The notes: generated from the sequence alone by a model not told the origin. A stretch of 64,000 nucleotides of DNA from Cycloclasticus sp. 46_120_T64 (GCA_002162695.1 MAAM01000005.1:1-64000); one strand, 5' to 3'; shown: positions 11,833-22,596, numbered from the stretch's first letter. Numbers and translations are program-made.

Positions 11833-12810
11833 TCAGCGCGGTTGGTTTAGAAAGCACAACGCCAACGATTCCAGCCAATACGCCAACCGGCCTTGTTGTT
11901 TCATCATAAAGCCCACGTGGCCACCGTTTTCAGGGTTGATTAAACGCATATTCTTGCCCAACTCATGTTCCTTAGGTAATACGGATCGGCTCATAAACGG
12001 GTCATCCAGCGCGTTAATTAATAAGGTATCAAGCTGAATATTCTTTAGATAGCCCAAGGAACTAGATTGTGCATAGTAGTCGTGCACATCATCAAAACCG
12101 TTCAAGGCCGCCACTACTTGATGATCAAACTGCCAAAAGCTACGGACTTTACGTAAGTCACCCAGTGCATTTAACCGCGCTAACTCATCGTTTATCCCCT
12201 GTTGTGCGAAGTAACGTTTCTTTTCGGCTATTTGCTGCTTCATCGCCGAAATGAGGTGGTAGCGATAAACTTTAGAAAACCCCTGATCAACACGGTCGGC
12301 ACAACTGGCCAAACAATAAGGAACCGACACAGCCATCGCCGCTTCTATTTGCAAGTTAGAGGCTTTCTCAGCCAACCACTTCAACATCATATTTCCGCCT
12401 AAAGAAAAACCCACGCTGTACACCGGCAGGTCACGGTAACGCATCCGAACCAACTGGTACAACTGATCAATATCATCGATAAAACCGGCGTGATAACTAC
12501 CCGCCTTTAAGTTGCTCTCTCCGCTACAGCCACGAAAGTTGATGGCCGCAACACGGTAACCCGCATCCGCCAACACTCGCTGTAAACCTAGGATATAGTG
12601 TGACTGAGAGCTTCCAGTTAAGCCATGCAGCAAGATAACAACACCGCGTTGCCCAGCGCCATACCAATCCACGTCGAAAAAGTCGTTATCCTCGGTATCG
12701 ATGCGCTCGCGTTGACGCTGCAGTTTAATACCTGGCCGAAAGGCACTCGGCCATAAGGTCTGGATATGCGGGTTAGAGAAACCCAACGGAGCCGTAAAGG
12801 GGTTTAACAT
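11833..12810 (-). CDS. YheT-type alpha/beta-hydrolase
   Basis: The 325-aa protein has the family's N-terminus (PLGFSNPHIQTLWPSAFRP), the oxyanion segment VVILLHGLTGSSQSHYI, FRGCSGE, and nucleophile elbow VGFSLGGNMM; a C-terminal ENGGHVGFM supplies the histidine. These features identify the UPF0017/YheT hydrolase family, for which carboxylesterase activity on short esters is known but no pathway role is certain. It lies immediately downstream of msrQ (4-nt gap) and is probably co-transcribed with msrPQ. Confidence 0.88.
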   Translation of the reverse strand: MLNPFTAPLGFSNPHIQTLWPSAFRPGIKLQRQRERIDTEDNDFFDVDWYGAGQRGVVILLHGLTGSSQSHYILGLQRVLADAGYRVAAINFRGCSGESNLKAGSYHAGFIDDIDQLYQLVRMRYRDLPVYSVGFSLGGNMMLKWLAEKASNLQIEAAMAVSVPYCLASCADRVDQGFSKVYRYHLISAMKQQIAEKKRYFAQQGINDELARLNALGDLRKVRSFWQFDHQVVAALNGFDDVHDYYAQSSSLGYLKNIQLDTLLINALDDPFMSRSVLPKEHELGKNMRLINPENGGHVGFMMKQQGRLAYWLESLALCFLNQPR

Positions 12811-12814
12811 GAGC

Positions 12815-13420
12815 TTATTGTCTGTGCCATAAACGTTTAATAATCGGCCACCTAAAGGCCAATAATACCCCTAAAACCAGCGCATAAATAATCGGTTCTG
12901 TATTATCCAATTTGGTTAACCAGAAAAAGTGAATAAGCCCGAGCACCGCTATCAAATATACCGAACGGTGCAAGCTCTGCCAGTTCGGACCCAACAACCG
13001 CATAGAGGCTAAATTTGAAGTCAACGCCAAGGGCAATAACATCGTATACGCCAGCAAACCCAAAATAATATAAGGGCTTTCGGGCACGTCAACCAACATA
13101 TTCTCTAAGCTTAACGATTGATCCAATACCAGCCAGACCAGCAAGTGCAGGCTCGCATAAAAGAAACAAAATAAACCCAGCATACGGCGAAAGCGTATCG
13201 GCAAGGACGATTTAAACACCTTTCGCAGCGGTGTCATGGCTAGGCTAATCAGCAAGAAACGCAAGGTCCAATCACCGGTGCGAAAGTGCAAACGCTGAAT
13301 CGGATCCGCACCCAGTAAATCATTAAAGGCATCCCAAGCTATCGACAAAAATGGCGACAAACACACTATAAAAACCAGAGTTTTCAAGCAAAACCACTGT
13401 AATTTAGAAAATTTCAACAC
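12815..13420 (-). CDS. msrQ: Haem-binding membrane subunit MsrQ (YedZ)
   Basis: The 201-aa integral membrane protein has about six hydrophobic helices. Conserved segments of the ferric-reductase-like family include LHFRTGDWTLRFLLISLAMTP, LGLFCFFYASLHLLVWL and LHRSVYLIAVLGLIHFFWL, with paired histidines that bind haem b. MsrQ passes quinol electrons to the periplasmic methionine-sulfoxide reductase MsrP. It follows msrP on the same strand after 19 nt. Confidence 0.93.
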   Translation of the reverse strand: MLKFSKLQWFCLKTLVFIVCLSPFLSIAWDAFNDLLGADPIQRLHFRTGDWTLRFLLISLAMTPLRKVFKSSLPIRFRRMLGLFCFFYASLHLLVWLVLDQSLSLENMLVDVPESPYIILGLLAYTMLLPLALTSNLASMRLLGPNWQSLHRSVYLIAVLGLIHFFWLTKLDNTEPIIYALVLGVLLAFRWPIIKRLWHRQ

Positions 13421-13439
13421 AGCCCACCCAGCACCATCA

Positions 13440-14414
13440 TCAAAAAAACGTTTTAAGGTTCATGCCCTTGTATAGATAAGCCACCTCGTCGGCATAACCA
13501 TTAAACAACTCGGTATTGCGCTTAGGACTAAATAACGAGGCTCCAATGACTCGCTCACGGCGCTGACTCCAGCGCGGGTGTGGCACTTGCGGATTCACAT
13601 TGGCGTAAAAACCGTATTCACCCGAAGCCGCTTGATTCCATGAAGTCGCCGGCATCGTTTCACTAAAACGGATTTTGACAATGGATTTAATGCTTTTAAA
13701 ACCATATTTCCACGGCACCACCAAACGTAGCGGCGCGCCATTTTGCTTCGGCATCATCTCGCCATATAAACCCGTCGCCATCAGGCTCAGTGGGTTCATC
13801 GCCTCGTCCATTCTTAAGCCCTCCACATACGGCCATTTCAAACTGCCACTGCGCTGACCCGGCATTTGTTCAGGGTCGTATAAGGTGGTGAATTCAATAT
13901 ATTTGGCTTTCGAGGTGGGTTTTAATTGTTTAATCAGACTCGCCAATGGAAAGCCAATCCACGGCACCACCATCGACCACGCTTCGACACAGCGTAAACG
14001 ATAAATTCGCTCCTCTAATTGCTGACGCTTTAAAATATCCTCTAAGTCATACACCCCAGGTTTCTCGACCTCACCTTCGATGCTGACGCTCCACGGTTTG
14101 GTTTTTAGGGTATGCGCCCGAACTACTGGGTCACCTTTTGCGGTGCCAAATTCGTAAAAATTATTATAGGTCGTCACATATTCATACGGCGTTAGTTCAG
14201 ACTTAAGCGCCGACTCACTGGCTAGATAATCGGCTATTTTATCGCCCGCCCATAAGGTCGACGGCGCTAAACCTGCGGCCAACATCGCGGTAGAACTCCG
14301 CGTTAAAAAACTTCTACGTGACGCCGATATTAAAGCGCGGCTATTGTCATAGTGCTGCCTTGGAGTCACATCATTATCGCTCAATGGGCTCTTTTTCTTA
14401 ATTAACATATTCAC
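13440..14414 (-). CDS. msrP: Periplasmic protein-methionine-sulfoxide reductase MsrP (YedY)
   Basis: This 324-aa molybdopterin enzyme has a twin-arginine signal ([10 protein letters not shown], Arg33-Arg34, then a hydrophobic stretch ending in LAPSTLWAG) and the conserved Cys142 ([14 protein letters not shown]) that ligates molybdenum. The [15 protein letters not shown] and MPGQRSG segments are family hallmarks. It repairs oxidised methionines in envelope proteins, with electrons from MsrQ. The N-terminus carries about 30 residues before the Tat motif, which is usual for YedY. The MoeB-like protein of the window may serve its cofactor synthesis. Confidence 0.95.
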   Translation of the reverse strand: MNMLIKKKSPLSDNDVTPRQHYDNSRALISASRRSFLTRSSTAMLAAGLAPSTLWAGDKIADYLASESALKSELTPYEYVTTYNNFYEFGTAKGDPVVRAHTLKTKPWSVSIEGEVEKPGVYDLEDILKRQQLEERIYRLRCVEAWSMVVPWIGFPLASLIKQLKPTSKAKYIEFTTLYDPEQMPGQRSGSLKWPYVEGLRMDEAMNPLSLMATGLYGEMMPKQNGAPLRLVVPWKYGFKSIKSIVKIRFSETMPATSWNQAASGEYGFYANVNPQVPHPRWSQRRERVIGASLFSPKRNTELFNGYADEVAYLYKGMNLKTFF

Positions 14415-14520
14415 TCATCCTTTGTTATCTATGTTGTAGACCTCTTTTTCTAGTAAATACTTTCAACTCAGAAAAATAACGCTATCATAAGCCTCCTCTA
14501 AGAACTTATTCCTTCTCAAC

Positions 14521-15015
14521 ATGGGACGATACAGACCACCTGCCCCGCCAAAATCACCGTATATAACCCAGCAGGGTTTTGTCATATTACAACAGGAAGA
14601 GGAGCAGTTATGGCTAAAACGACGCAAAGTTGTTGCTGCCTTATCAGCCGCCGCTGCTGAAGGTGATCGCTCCGAAAACGCCGAGTACCTATATAGAAAG
14701 AAGGAGCTTGGTGGCATCGACTGGCGCATTCGCTACTTGCAAAAACGCTTACCCAACTTACAGCAAGTGAGCGATAAACCGAGCAATACTGAACAAGTAT
14801 TTTTTTCTGCGATTGTTAGTTTAGAAGATGATGAGGGCAATGAAACTGTTTACCGCATTGTTGGCCCCGATGAAATTGACCACGAAAAATATAATATCAG
14901 CATGGATTCACCCGTTGCGAAGGCCTTATTTAAGAAGAAGCTTGATGATGAAATACACGTTAGCACCCCTGCTGGCAAGATCAACTACCTGATTACCGAT
15001 ATTCGTTATGAATAA
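14521..15015 (+). CDS. greB: Transcription elongation factor GreB
   Basis: The 164-aa protein shows the GreA/GreB layout: an N-terminal antiparallel coiled coil (ITQQGFVILQQEEEQLWLKRR to IRYLQKRLPNL) containing the acidic tip GDRSENAEY, which reaches RNA polymerase's active site to stimulate cleavage of backtracked RNA, followed by an FKBP-like C domain (VGPDEIDHEKYNISMDSPVAKAL). The start MGRYRPPAPPKSPYIT is GreB-like. It overlaps the next gene by 8 nt. Confidence 0.95.
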   Translation: MGRYRPPAPPKSPYITQQGFVILQQEEEQLWLKRRKVVAALSAAAAEGDRSENAEYLYRKKELGGIDWRIRYLQKRLPNLQQVSDKPSNTEQVFFSAIVSLEDDEGNETVYRIVGPDEIDHEKYNISMDSPVAKALFKKKLDDEIHVSTPAGKINYLITDIRYE

Positions 15016-15493
15016 AACTCAAGCCCATTGCCGCTGCGGCTCAACTCAATCCTTTGCCCAGTGCTGCGGCCCTTTTTTAAGTCGACAGGACAAACCAAAT
15101 AGCGCCGAACAACTCATGCGCTCACGCTTTACTGCGTTTAGCTTACAAAACTTTCAGTACCTACTCGACACTTTACACCCCAGTAAACGACAAGACGATG
15201 AACTAGCTTCCTTACAGCAAAGCGCGCAAAACACCCGCTGGCTTCAACTGACTATTTTACAAACCGAATCCGGACAAGCCGGTGACGGCGAAGGGCTGGT
15301 TGAGTTCACCGCCAGCTTCGAAGAAGATGGCCAGCTCTATCAATTACACGAACGTTCTCAGTTTGTTTTTCAGCAACAGCAATGGTATTACACCGAGGGT
15401 GACAACCAAGTCAGTCCAATCAGCCTTAAAATAGGCCGTAACGATGCGTGTTGGTGTCAGAGTGGGAAGAAGTTTAAGAAATGCCATGGCTGA
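15008..15493 (+). CDS. YchJ-like SEC-C zinc-binding protein
   Basis: A 161-aa member of the UPF0225/YchJ family. It has an N-terminal Cys motif (CRCGSTQSFAQCCGPFL), the segment PNSAEQLMRSRFTAFSLQNFQYLLDT, a central NTF2-like part, and a C-terminal SEC-C motif (CWCQSGKKFKKCHG) that binds zinc as in SecA. The biochemical role is unknown. It begins inside the last codons of greB, which implies translational coupling. Confidence 0.9.
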   Translation: MNKTQAHCRCGSTQSFAQCCGPFLSRQDKPNSAEQLMRSRFTAFSLQNFQYLLDTLHPSKRQDDELASLQQSAQNTRWLQLTILQTESGQAGDGEGLVEFTASFEEDGQLYQLHERSQFVFQQQQWYYTEGDNQVSPISLKIGRNDACWCQSGKKFKKCHG

Positions 15494-15599
15494 GAGCTTT
15501 TCAGCAAAGCTCTTCGTTAATTTTTTAATTAAAACTACTTACAAGCCGAAATACTCACCGTAAAATAAGCAGCTTACAATCAAACACAGTGATTTCATT

Positions 15600-15902
15600 A
15601 TGGTTAAACACATCGTTTTATGGACTCTGCACGACAATGCAGAAGGCAAGTCAAAACTAGACAATGCTCAATTAGCTAAAACCAAGCTTGAGGCGCTTAA
15701 AGGCCTTATTCCAAGTATTATTGATATTGAGGTAGGCATTAATTTAGTCGGCGAAGCCAGTTCGGTGGATATTTGTTTATATTCAACCTTCAAAGATGAA
15801 GCGGGGTTAAAAGCCTATCAAGTTCACCCTGAACATCAAAAAGTACTGCCCTTTATGATGGCGATAAAAGCAGAACGTCACGTTATTGATTACTCTATTT
15901 AA
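15600..15902 (+). CDS. Dabb-domain (stress-responsive A/B barrel) protein
   Basis: A 100-aa small protein beginning MVKHIVLWTL with the dimeric alpha/beta-barrel pattern (KTKLEALKGLIPSIIDIEVGINL, then SVDICLYSTFKDEAGLKAYQVHPEHQKV). HPEH is typical of the Dabb family, whose bacterial members have no settled function. It lies 106 nt after the YchJ-like gene and 2 nt before the small SHOCT protein gene, so the last two are probably co-transcribed. Confidence 0.82.
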   Translation: MVKHIVLWTLHDNAEGKSKLDNAQLAKTKLEALKGLIPSIIDIEVGINLVGEASSVDICLYSTFKDEAGLKAYQVHPEHQKVLPFMMAIKAERHVIDYSI

Positions 15903-15904
15903 TA

Positions 15905-16114
15905 ATGTTTGAGGCGGGTAGCTTTGGTCTATGGGCGATGTTTGCATTTTGGACCAGCGCTATTGGCGGCATTTTTCTCGCTATCAAGTGGGCGAATAAA
16001 AAAGGCAAAAAAAGTCCAGCGCCCCCTGACATCATTATCCAATCGCTCAAAAAACGTTTAGCCGATGGCGAGATCAGCGAAGAAGAATATCAACGTCGCT
16101 TAAGGAACCTCTGA
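15905..16114 (+). CDS. Small membrane protein with C-terminal SHOCT motif
   Basis: A 69-aa protein with one N-terminal transmembrane helix (GLWAMFAFWTSAIGGIFLAIKW), a basic linker and a SHOCT-type tail (LKKRLADGEISEEEYQRRL). SHOCT modules are short oligomerisation motifs found at the ends of membrane or secreted proteins. The start ATG follows the previous stop by 2 nt. No specific function can be assigned. Confidence 0.75.
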   Translation: MFEAGSFGLWAMFAFWTSAIGGIFLAIKWANKKGKKSPAPPDIIIQSLKKRLADGEISEEEYQRRLRNL

Positions 16115-16130
16115 TTAAACGGGTTATAAA

Positions 16131-16164
16131 AAAGCCGAATAGACGTGTACGTCTATTCGGCTTT
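16131..16164. terminator. Bidirectional intrinsic terminator
   Basis: A perfect 15-bp stem (AAAGCCGAATAGACG paired with its complement) with loop TGTA is flanked by A-rich sequence on the left and T-rich sequence on the right. It separates the convergent SHOCT gene and purL and can stop transcription from both sides. Confidence 0.88.
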
Positions 16165-16194
16165 AAACTCAGTATCAAGCTGACCCAGCAGTGA

Positions 16195-19100
16195 TTACCC
16201 CACCCACTTCCGCGCATTTCTAAACATTCTCATCCACGCACCATCTTCAGACCAATCTTCCGGTGACCAGCTGTTTTGTACCGCTCTAAAACAACGCTCT
16301 GGGTGAGGCATCATAATCGTAAAACGCCCATCATCGCTTGTTAAGCCGGTAACGCCCTGCGCCGAACCATTCGGGTTGAATGGGAACTGTTCCGTTACCT
16401 CACCTTCATGGTCAATATACCTAAGTGCAATATGACCACTCACTTGACCATCAGTAAATTCGGTTCGCCCTTCGCCGTGAGCAATGGCAACCGGCATTTG
16501 TGAACCTTCCATACCCGCCAATAAAATAGATGGCGAGCTTTGAATTTCAACCATCGCCACTCGTGCTTCAAACTGCTCTGATTCGTTACGCACGAAACGC
16601 GGCCAGTCTTGCGCACCCGGAATCAACTCATGCAAGTTAGATAACATTTGGCAACCATTACAAACGCCTAAACCAAAGGTATCGGGTCGGTTAAAGAAGT
16701 CGCTGAATGTTTTTCTTGCCTGCTCGTTGAATAGGATTGATTTTGCCCAACCTTCACCCGCACCCAATACATCACCGTAGGAGAAGCCGCCACAAGCCGC
16801 TAAACCAACAAAGGCAGACAGGTCTTTTTCGCCCGAAATTAGTTCACTCATATGAACATCAACCGACTCAAAACCTGCTTTGGCAAAGGCAACCGCCATT
16901 TCAACATGACCATTAACACCTTGCTCACGCAAAATAGCCACCTTCGGACGTTCAGTTAACCCTTCAACAATATTATCGTTTTGATCAAAGCTTAACGAGG
17001 CAAATAAACCCGTATCGTCATTATTACTGATCCGTGCAAACTCATCGGCTGCGCAATCGGCATTATCACGTAATGCCTGCATTTTGTAAGACGTTTCCGA
17101 CCATGCTTGCTGCAAATCGGCACGTGTTTCATTCAATACTTCCTTACCTTTTTCGCGCAAGATAACCCGCTGTGAATTATTCGCCGAACCAATAACAGAC
17201 ACATAATCAGCCAAACCATTCGCCGTTAATGTTTCCAATACAGCCGTTTCTTTCGACTGGCTAACTTGAATAACCGCACCCAGCTCTTCATTAAATAATG
17301 TGCTGAGTAGATCTGTTGATAGATCAATATCAATACCGCAACGTCCAGCAAAGGCCATCTCGGTCACGGTTGCCCATAAGCCGCCATCAGAGCGATCATG
17401 ATAGGCCAATAATTGCCCAGCTTCGTTCAACTGTTGAATGCTGTTAAAGAAGGCTTTGAAAGTGTCAGCACTGTCTAAATCAGGAACGTCGTCACCCATC
17501 ATTTGCTGGGTTTGCGCCAACACAGAGCCCGCCATACGGTTTTTACCCGCGCCTAGGTCAATCAGCATTAAGCTAGAATCTTGATCTGTTATTAACTGCG
17601 GCGTTAAGGTTTTACGCACATCTTTTACCGGAGAGAATGCGGTAATAATGAGTGATAAAGGTGAGCTGACGGTTTTTTCTTCACCCTCATCTTTCCACGA
17701 CATTCTCATCGACATCGAGTCTTTACCCACAGGAATCGCCAAGCCTAAGCTTGGGCAAAGCTCCATACCCACGGTTTTTACCGTATCAAACAGACTCGCA
17801 TCTTCACCCGCTTCGCCGCAAGCGGCCATCCAGTTAGCCGATAAACAAACTTCGTCCAAGCCGCGAATATTGGCGGCTGCTAAGTTGGTCAGCGCTTCGC
17901 CAATCGCCATCCGGCCAGATGCTGGCCCGTCGATAATAGCCAATGGCGTACGTTCGCCAAGCGACATAGCTTCACCGCTATAGTGGTTAAAACCACTGGC
18001 GGTTACTGCAACATCGGCCACGGGAATTTGCCAAGGGCCGACCATTTGATCTCGCGCCACTAAACCTGTGACTGAACGATCACCAATATGAATTAAGAAT
18101 GATTTATCTGCCACCGCTGGAAAGCGTAAGACTTGGTAAGCGGCTTGTTTCAAGTCGAATGCTTTTGCATCATACGCAGGTACATTGCTTTCAACATGGC
18201 TCACGTCACGTTCCATTTTTGGTGGTTTACCAAAGAGTAAAGACATCGGTAAATCAATCGGCTGGTTATCAAATAAACGGTCATTCAATATCAGTTGTTC
18301 ATCGGCAGTGGCTTCGCCAATATGGGCGAATAAGCAACGCTCACGCTCACACATTTTTTTAAATTCTTCTAGGCGATCGGCTTTTAGCGCAATCACATAA
18401 CGCTCTTGTGATTCGTTACACCAAATTTGCATCGGTGATAAGCTGCTATCGGCACATAGAATATCACGCAGTTCAAAACGTCCACCGAGGTCACAATCGT
18501 GAATAATTTCAGGTACGGCGTTTGATAAACCACCCGCGCCCACATCATGAATAGAAATAACCGGCGTGTTGTTGCCCATCGCATTACACGCGTCAATCAC
18601 CTCTTGGCAACGGCGTTGCATTTCTGGATTTTCACGTTGAACAGATGCAAAATCTAAATCTTCAGAACCTTCTGATGAGGTTTGTGAAGAAGCTGCGCCC
18701 CCACCTAAACCAATCAACATCGCCGGCCCGCCTAATACGATAATCGGTGAACCCGGTTCAATCGCTTGTTTTAACGCATGCATTGGACGGACTGAACCCA
18801 CCCCGCCTGCCAACATAATAGGTTTATGGTAACCACGTGATTTAGTACCGTTTGAACCCGGTACATTTTGTTCAAAAGTACGGAAGTAGCCCGTTAAATT
18901 AGGCCGGCCAAATTCATTATTAAACGCCGCGCCACCTAATGGACCTTCGAGCATAATATCCAAGGCCGATGCAATACGCTCAGGTTTACCAATGCTTTGT
19001 TCCCAAGGTTGCTGATAACCCGGAATATTCAAATGCGACACGGTAAAACCCGTTAAGCCCGCTTTGGTACGAGAACCACGACCGGTTGCGCCCTCATCAC

Positions 19101-20043
19101 GAATTTCACCACCCGAACCGGTTGCCGCGCCGGGGTAAGGCGAAATAGCGGTTGGGTGATTATGCGTTTCAACCTTCATTAAATACGGTACGTGTTCTTC
19201 CACAAAGTGATACGCACGGCTTTCTGGATGACGAATGGCGACATCCGCATCACTGCCTTCTGCCACTGCTGCGTTATCGCTGTACTTAGAAATAATACCC
19301 TTGGGGCTTTTTGCCGCGGTATTTTTGATCATGCCGAACAAGCTTTCTTGCTGTTGCTCACCGTCTATTTGCCAATCGGCATTGAAGATTTTGTGACGGC
19401 AATGTTCAGAGTTTGCTTGGGCAAACATCATCAATTCAATATCATTCGGATTACGACCCAAGGCAGTAAAATTTTCCACCAAATAATCAATTTCATCGCC
19501 CGATAAGGCTAAACCCATCGCTTGGTTTGCATCAACCAAGGCTTGGCGTCCCGCGGATAAAATATCAACTGATGCTAAACCTGCAGGCTCAGCCTGTACA
19601 AACATGTCGTCTGGCTGCTGACCATCACGTAACACACGCTCGGTCATGCGATCGTAAAGCAGTTCGGCTACTTGGCTTAACTGAGCATCGTTTAACTCAC
19701 CTTCTACATAATAAGCAACACCACGCTCTAAGCGATTAACTTGTGTTAAACCACAGTGCTGAGCTATATCAGTTGCCTTACTCGACCACGGTGATAAGGT
19801 GCTCGCACGTGGCGCAACCAATAAACGTGTGCCCTTATGCTCTATCGCTTCGCGCTTAGGCCCGTAACTTAACACCTGTTCTAACGTCGCTAAATCGGCT
19901 GCCGATAGGCTACCCGATACATCAGCAAAATGAATAAACTCTGCACTAATCGCGCTCACTTGCGGAATAGTAAGGGTTAATTTTTTCAGTAAACGCTGCT
20001 GACGAAATTCAGATAATGCGCTGCTTCCAGTTAGTTCAAGCAT
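16195..20043 (-). CDS. purL: Phosphoribosylformylglycinamidine synthase PurL
   Basis: The 1282-aa large-form FGAM synthase converts FGAR, glutamine and ATP to FGAM in purine synthesis. The synthetase half shows [32 protein letters not shown] and GGAASSQ; a linker domain precedes it. The C-terminal class I glutamine amidotransferase has its nucleophile in GVCNGCQM (Cys at about 1128) and the His-Glu pair in MPHPERCF (about 1247-1249). Length agrees with E. coli PurL. It stands alone between a terminator and the MBL gene; no PurR-type operator was recognised. Confidence 0.98.
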   Translation of the reverse strand: MLELTGSSALSEFRQQRLLKKLTLTIPQVSAISAEFIHFADVSGSLSAADLATLEQVLSYGPKREAIEHKGTRLLVAPRASTLSPWSSKATDIAQHCGLTQVNRLERGVAYYVEGELNDAQLSQVAELLYDRMTERVLRDGQQPDDMFVQAEPAGLASVDILSAGRQALVDANQAMGLALSGDEIDYLVENFTALGRNPNDIELMMFAQANSEHCRHKIFNADWQIDGEQQQESLFGMIKNTAAKSPKGIISKYSDNAAVAEGSDADVAIRHPESRAYHFVEEHVPYLMKVETHNHPTAISPYPGAATGSGGEIRDEGATGRGSRTKAGLTGFTVSHLNIPGYQQPWEQSIGKPERIASALDIMLEGPLGGAAFNNEFGRPNLTGYFRTFEQNVPGSNGTKSRGYHKPIMLAGGVGSVRPMHALKQAIEPGSPIIVLGGPAMLIGLGGGAASSQTSSEGSEDLDFASVQRENPEMQRRCQEVIDACNAMGNNTPVISIHDVGAGGLSNAVPEIIHDCDLGGRFELRDILCADSSLSPMQIWCNESQERYVIALKADRLEEFKKMCERERCLFAHIGEATADEQLILNDRLFDNQPIDLPMSLLFGKPPKMERDVSHVESNVPAYDAKAFDLKQAAYQVLRFPAVADKSFLIHIGDRSVTGLVARDQMVGPWQIPVADVAVTASGFNHYSGEAMSLGERTPLAIIDGPASGRMAIGEALTNLAAANIRGLDEVCLSANWMAACGEAGEDASLFDTVKTVGMELCPSLGLAIPVGKDSMSMRMSWKDEGEEKTVSSPLSLIITAFSPVKDVRKTLTPQLITDQDSSLMLIDLGAGKNRMAGSVLAQTQQMMGDDVPDLDSADTFKAFFNSIQQLNEAGQLLAYHDRSDGGLWATVTEMAFAGRCGIDIDLSTDLLSTLFNEELGAVIQVSQSKETAVLETLTANGLADYVSVIGSANNSQRVILREKGKEVLNETRADLQQAWSETSYKMQALRDNADCAADEFARISNNDDTGLFASLSFDQNDNIVEGLTERPKVAILREQGVNGHVEMAVAFAKAGFESVDVHMSELISGEKDLSAFVGLAACGGFSYGDVLGAGEGWAKSILFNEQARKTFSDFFNRPDTFGLGVCNGCQMLSNLHELIPGAQDWPRFVRNESEQFEARVAMVEIQSSPSILLAGMEGSQMPVAIAHGEGRTEFTDGQVSGHIALRYIDHEGEVTEQFPFNPNGSAQGVTGLTSDDGRFTIMMPHPERCFRAVQNSWSPEDWSEDGAWMRMFRNARKWVG

Positions 20044-20172
20044 GTAGAGTCTCTTTACTTTTAGGTTTTATGGGTATGCCTAAGGGCATAAATATTCATC
20101 ATAGTGAATAGAAGAGCTATTCACTTATTTTCGTTGCCTAATCAGGCCAATCATTACAATCGAAGGTTTAAC

Positions 20173-20928
20173 TTAGCTCAATACACACCAAGCTAAACCT
20201 TCTTGTTGGTCGATGATTTTTGGCCAAGCCCGATCACACTGCAGGGCTTGACTCACGCTGTTTAACACAATATCAGCGCTATTATTCTTTTCGCTGATAT
20301 GCGCCAACGCTAAATGCTGTAAACGACTCAGATCTAATTGCTGCAAAAGCTCAACCGCTTGCTGGTTATCCAAGTGCCCCCAATCGCCGAGCACTCGACG
20401 TTTCAGTGAAGCGGGATACACCCCGTTGACCAGCATCTCATGGTCGTAATTACATTCCAGCAATAAACCGACACAACCATTTAAGGCATCAACCATATGC
20501 GGGGTAATGGAACCGACGTCGGTCATCACACCCAATTTAATATTATTTGAGCTAAAAACAAACTGGGTCGGCTCACGAGCATCATGTGGAACCAAAATAG
20601 GTTCTATTTCAATATCACCCAAACTAAAGGCTTGCTGACTATTAAAACACTGCACCGCATCCAGCTTTTTTATCATCGTGCTAGTGCCGTGGCTAGCCCA
20701 TACAGGAATATCGTAACGTCTCGAATAACGCGCAACCCCTGCCACGTGATCACTATGTTCATGGGTGACTAAAATGGCGTCAATATCATGCCCAGTCACC
20801 GCCAGCCTTTCTAATCGTTTATCGGTTTCTTTCGTAGAAAAACCATTATCAATCATCAATAAGGTGTCGCCGCATTCAACCAAGGTTGAATTCCCTCGGC
20901 TACCACTGCCCAGGGAAGCAAACCTCAC
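20173..20928 (-). CDS. MBL-fold metallohydrolase (YycJ/WalJ-like)
   Basis: The 251-aa protein begins MRFASLGSGSRGNSTLVECG and carries the metal motif THEHSDHVAGV (HxHxDH), followed by MTDVG, LLECNYDHEML and HLDNQQAVELL, a pattern of the YycJ/WalJ-type MBL hydrolases reported as nucleases or phosphodiesterases. It overlaps the bamC stop by 4 nt and so belongs to a dapA-bamC-MBL unit. That gene order is familiar in gammaproteobacteria; the cellular substrate is not established. Confidence 0.85.
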   Translation of the reverse strand: MRFASLGSGSRGNSTLVECGDTLLMIDNGFSTKETDKRLERLAVTGHDIDAILVTHEHSDHVAGVARYSRRYDIPVWASHGTSTMIKKLDAVQCFNSQQAFSLGDIEIEPILVPHDAREPTQFVFSSNNIKLGVMTDVGSITPHMVDALNGCVGLLLECNYDHEMLVNGVYPASLKRRVLGDWGHLDNQQAVELLQQLDLSRLQHLALAHISEKNNSADIVLNSVSQALQCDRAWPKIIDQQEGLAWCVLS

Positions 20929-21548
20929 AGCGCCAGTTCAGCTAATAAACGGCTCAATACTTCGTCAGACAGCTCATCAGAAATCTGTTGCTGCGCTTCG
21001 TCTAACACGCTAATTTCCACCCCATCGTCTTGTTGTTTCAAGGCGATAACATAAACACTCGTTTCAACCGTCTTCCAAAAAGATAAACCCGATAGCATGC
21101 TGTCAGAACCCGTATCCTTCGCAAGATTCAAATATATCTGCGCTGTTTCGCGGTTCTTATCTTCAATGTCGTAATCCAAGGCTTCTAAAGCACTCAGCGT
21201 TTTACGCCAAACATTACGTAAACTATCACGCATCAATAAACGACTATTCAGCCCTTGATCAATCAGCTCGACCGTCGTTTGTAAATCACTCAACGGTGTT
21301 GTTTTAAGTGGGCTTTCATTATTGACCGTCGTCACCGCTCCTTTCACTCCACCGTCGTACTCATTAAGCTGCTGGCCCTTCAGCAACTCAGGCGGAATTT
21401 CCAACTCGGGCAGTTGGTGCGCCTTCTTATAATTTTCTTTTTCATCGATGAACACCCCATCAGCCGATGGCAACATACTGCAGGCATTCAAACCCAAAGA
21501 AATCAAAACCACCGCGCCTAATTTAATCGTTACCGCTTGCATCTTCAT
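20925..21548 (-). CDS. bamC: Outer-membrane assembly lipoprotein BamC (short form)
   Basis: The 207-aa protein starts MKMQAVTIKLGAVVLISLGL with lipobox LNAC, so it is an outer-membrane lipoprotein. The flexible N-terminal segment (LPELEIPPELLKGQQLNEYDGGV) resembles the part of BamC that wraps BamD, followed by one helix-grip domain (RDSLRNVWRKTLSALEALDYDIEDKNRETAQIYL). E. coli BamC is about 344 aa with two such domains; this one ends after the first. The ATG at 21548 was chosen over one 15 nt upstream because GGAAGG lies 7 nt before it. It is the gene after dapA, the usual order. Confidence 0.85.
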   Translation of the reverse strand: MKMQAVTIKLGAVVLISLGLNACSMLPSADGVFIDEKENYKKAHQLPELEIPPELLKGQQLNEYDGGVKGAVTTVNNESPLKTTPLSDLQTTVELIDQGLNSRLLMRDSLRNVWRKTLSALEALDYDIEDKNRETAQIYLNLAKDTGSDSMLSGLSFWKTVETSVYVIALKQQDDGVEISVLDEAQQQISDELSDEVLSRLLAELAL

Positions 21549-21567
21549 CCAACTACCTTCCATTAAT

Positions 21568-22437
21568 TTATTGTGCAGCCGCCATCGCCGCTTTAACCGT
21601 CTCTTCGCTTTCCGCCGTTAACCATGTCATCGGCAGGCGAATCCCTTTATTAATTAAACCTAATTCACAAACCGCCCACTTAACCGGAATCGGGTTAGAT
21701 TCTACGAATAAGTCACGGTGTAACGGTTGTAAGTCTTTATCAATATCTTTCGCCGCGTCGCTATGACCCGCGAGGGCTTGTTCACACATGTTATGTAACT
21801 TAGCCGGCGCGACATTCGCAGTAACCGAAATACTGCCTTTGGCTCCCATCAGGATCAGTTCACAAGAACTCGCATCATCACCCGAATAAACCGCAAAATT
21901 ATCATCACTCAGCTCAATCAAGGCCTTGCCCACGACCATATCACCGGTCGCGTCTTTAATACCGACGATATTTTTAATGTCTTTTAATCTTGCCACGGTT
22001 TCCGGCAACATATCGCAGGCTGTACGGCCCGGTACATTGTATAAAATTTGTGGAATATCGACCGCGTCGGCAATCGCCTTATAGTGTTGCACTAAACCTT
22101 CTTGAGTCGGTTTATTGTAATAAGGGGTCACTAACAAACAAGCATCAGCTCCGGCTTCGGCAGCACTGCGCGTTAGGTTAATCGCCTCGGTCGTTGAATT
22201 AGCACCTGTGCCCGCGATAACCGGCACACGTCCAGCCACCATTTTCACTACTTGGCGAACCACTTGGCAGTGCTCTTGTTCATCTAGGGTAGCCGACTCG
22301 CCGGTGGTGCCCATCGCAACAATCGCGTCGGTACCTTGCTCAATATGAAACTCAACCAGCTTTGCTAAGTTCGCCTCGTCTAACGAGCCATCTGCGTGCA
22401 TAGGGGTTACGAGTGCGACAATACTGCCTTGAAACAT
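21568..22437 (-). CDS. dapA: 4-hydroxy-tetrahydrodipicolinate synthase DapA
   Basis: The 289-aa TIM-barrel enzyme condenses pyruvate with aspartate semialdehyde, the first step toward diaminopimelate and lysine. The Schiff-base lysine is Lys161 (VGIKDATGD), the proton relay Tyr133 (LYNVPGRT), and GTTGESATL binds substrate. I start at the ATG 22437 (MFQGSIVALVTPM), which matches homologues; an in-frame TTG four codons upstream overlaps the ribosome site. bamC follows with a gap of about 20 nt. Confidence 0.97.
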   Translation of the reverse strand: MFQGSIVALVTPMHADGSLDEANLAKLVEFHIEQGTDAIVAMGTTGESATLDEQEHCQVVRQVVKMVAGRVPVIAGTGANSTTEAINLTRSAAEAGADACLLVTPYYNKPTQEGLVQHYKAIADAVDIPQILYNVPGRTACDMLPETVARLKDIKNIVGIKDATGDMVVGKALIELSDDNFAVYSGDDASSCELILMGAKGSISVTANVAPAKLHNMCEQALAGHSDAAKDIDKDLQPLHRDLFVESNPIPVKWAVCELGLINKGIRLPMTWLTAESEETVKAAMAAAQ

Positions 22438-22596
22438 AGTTGAATCCAATTTTAAGCGAAAAATAATAAGGCTTATTTGAAGACATTATTCAAACAAGCA
22501 AACCAGCCGCTCATTATACATACATCGATGCTACAACTAAAAACCAGTCTGCTAAAATAGCGTATAAATCATCCACTTTCACAGGACGTATACCTT

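Noticed and set aside
16195-20043. Several antisense ORFs of 60-111 codons within purL
   Set aside because: All are shadows of the strongly conserved purL frame.
20072-20124. Short inverted repeats between purL and the MBL gene as a terminator or regulatory RNA
   Set aside because: Stems of 6-8 bp without a T-run; too weak to claim.
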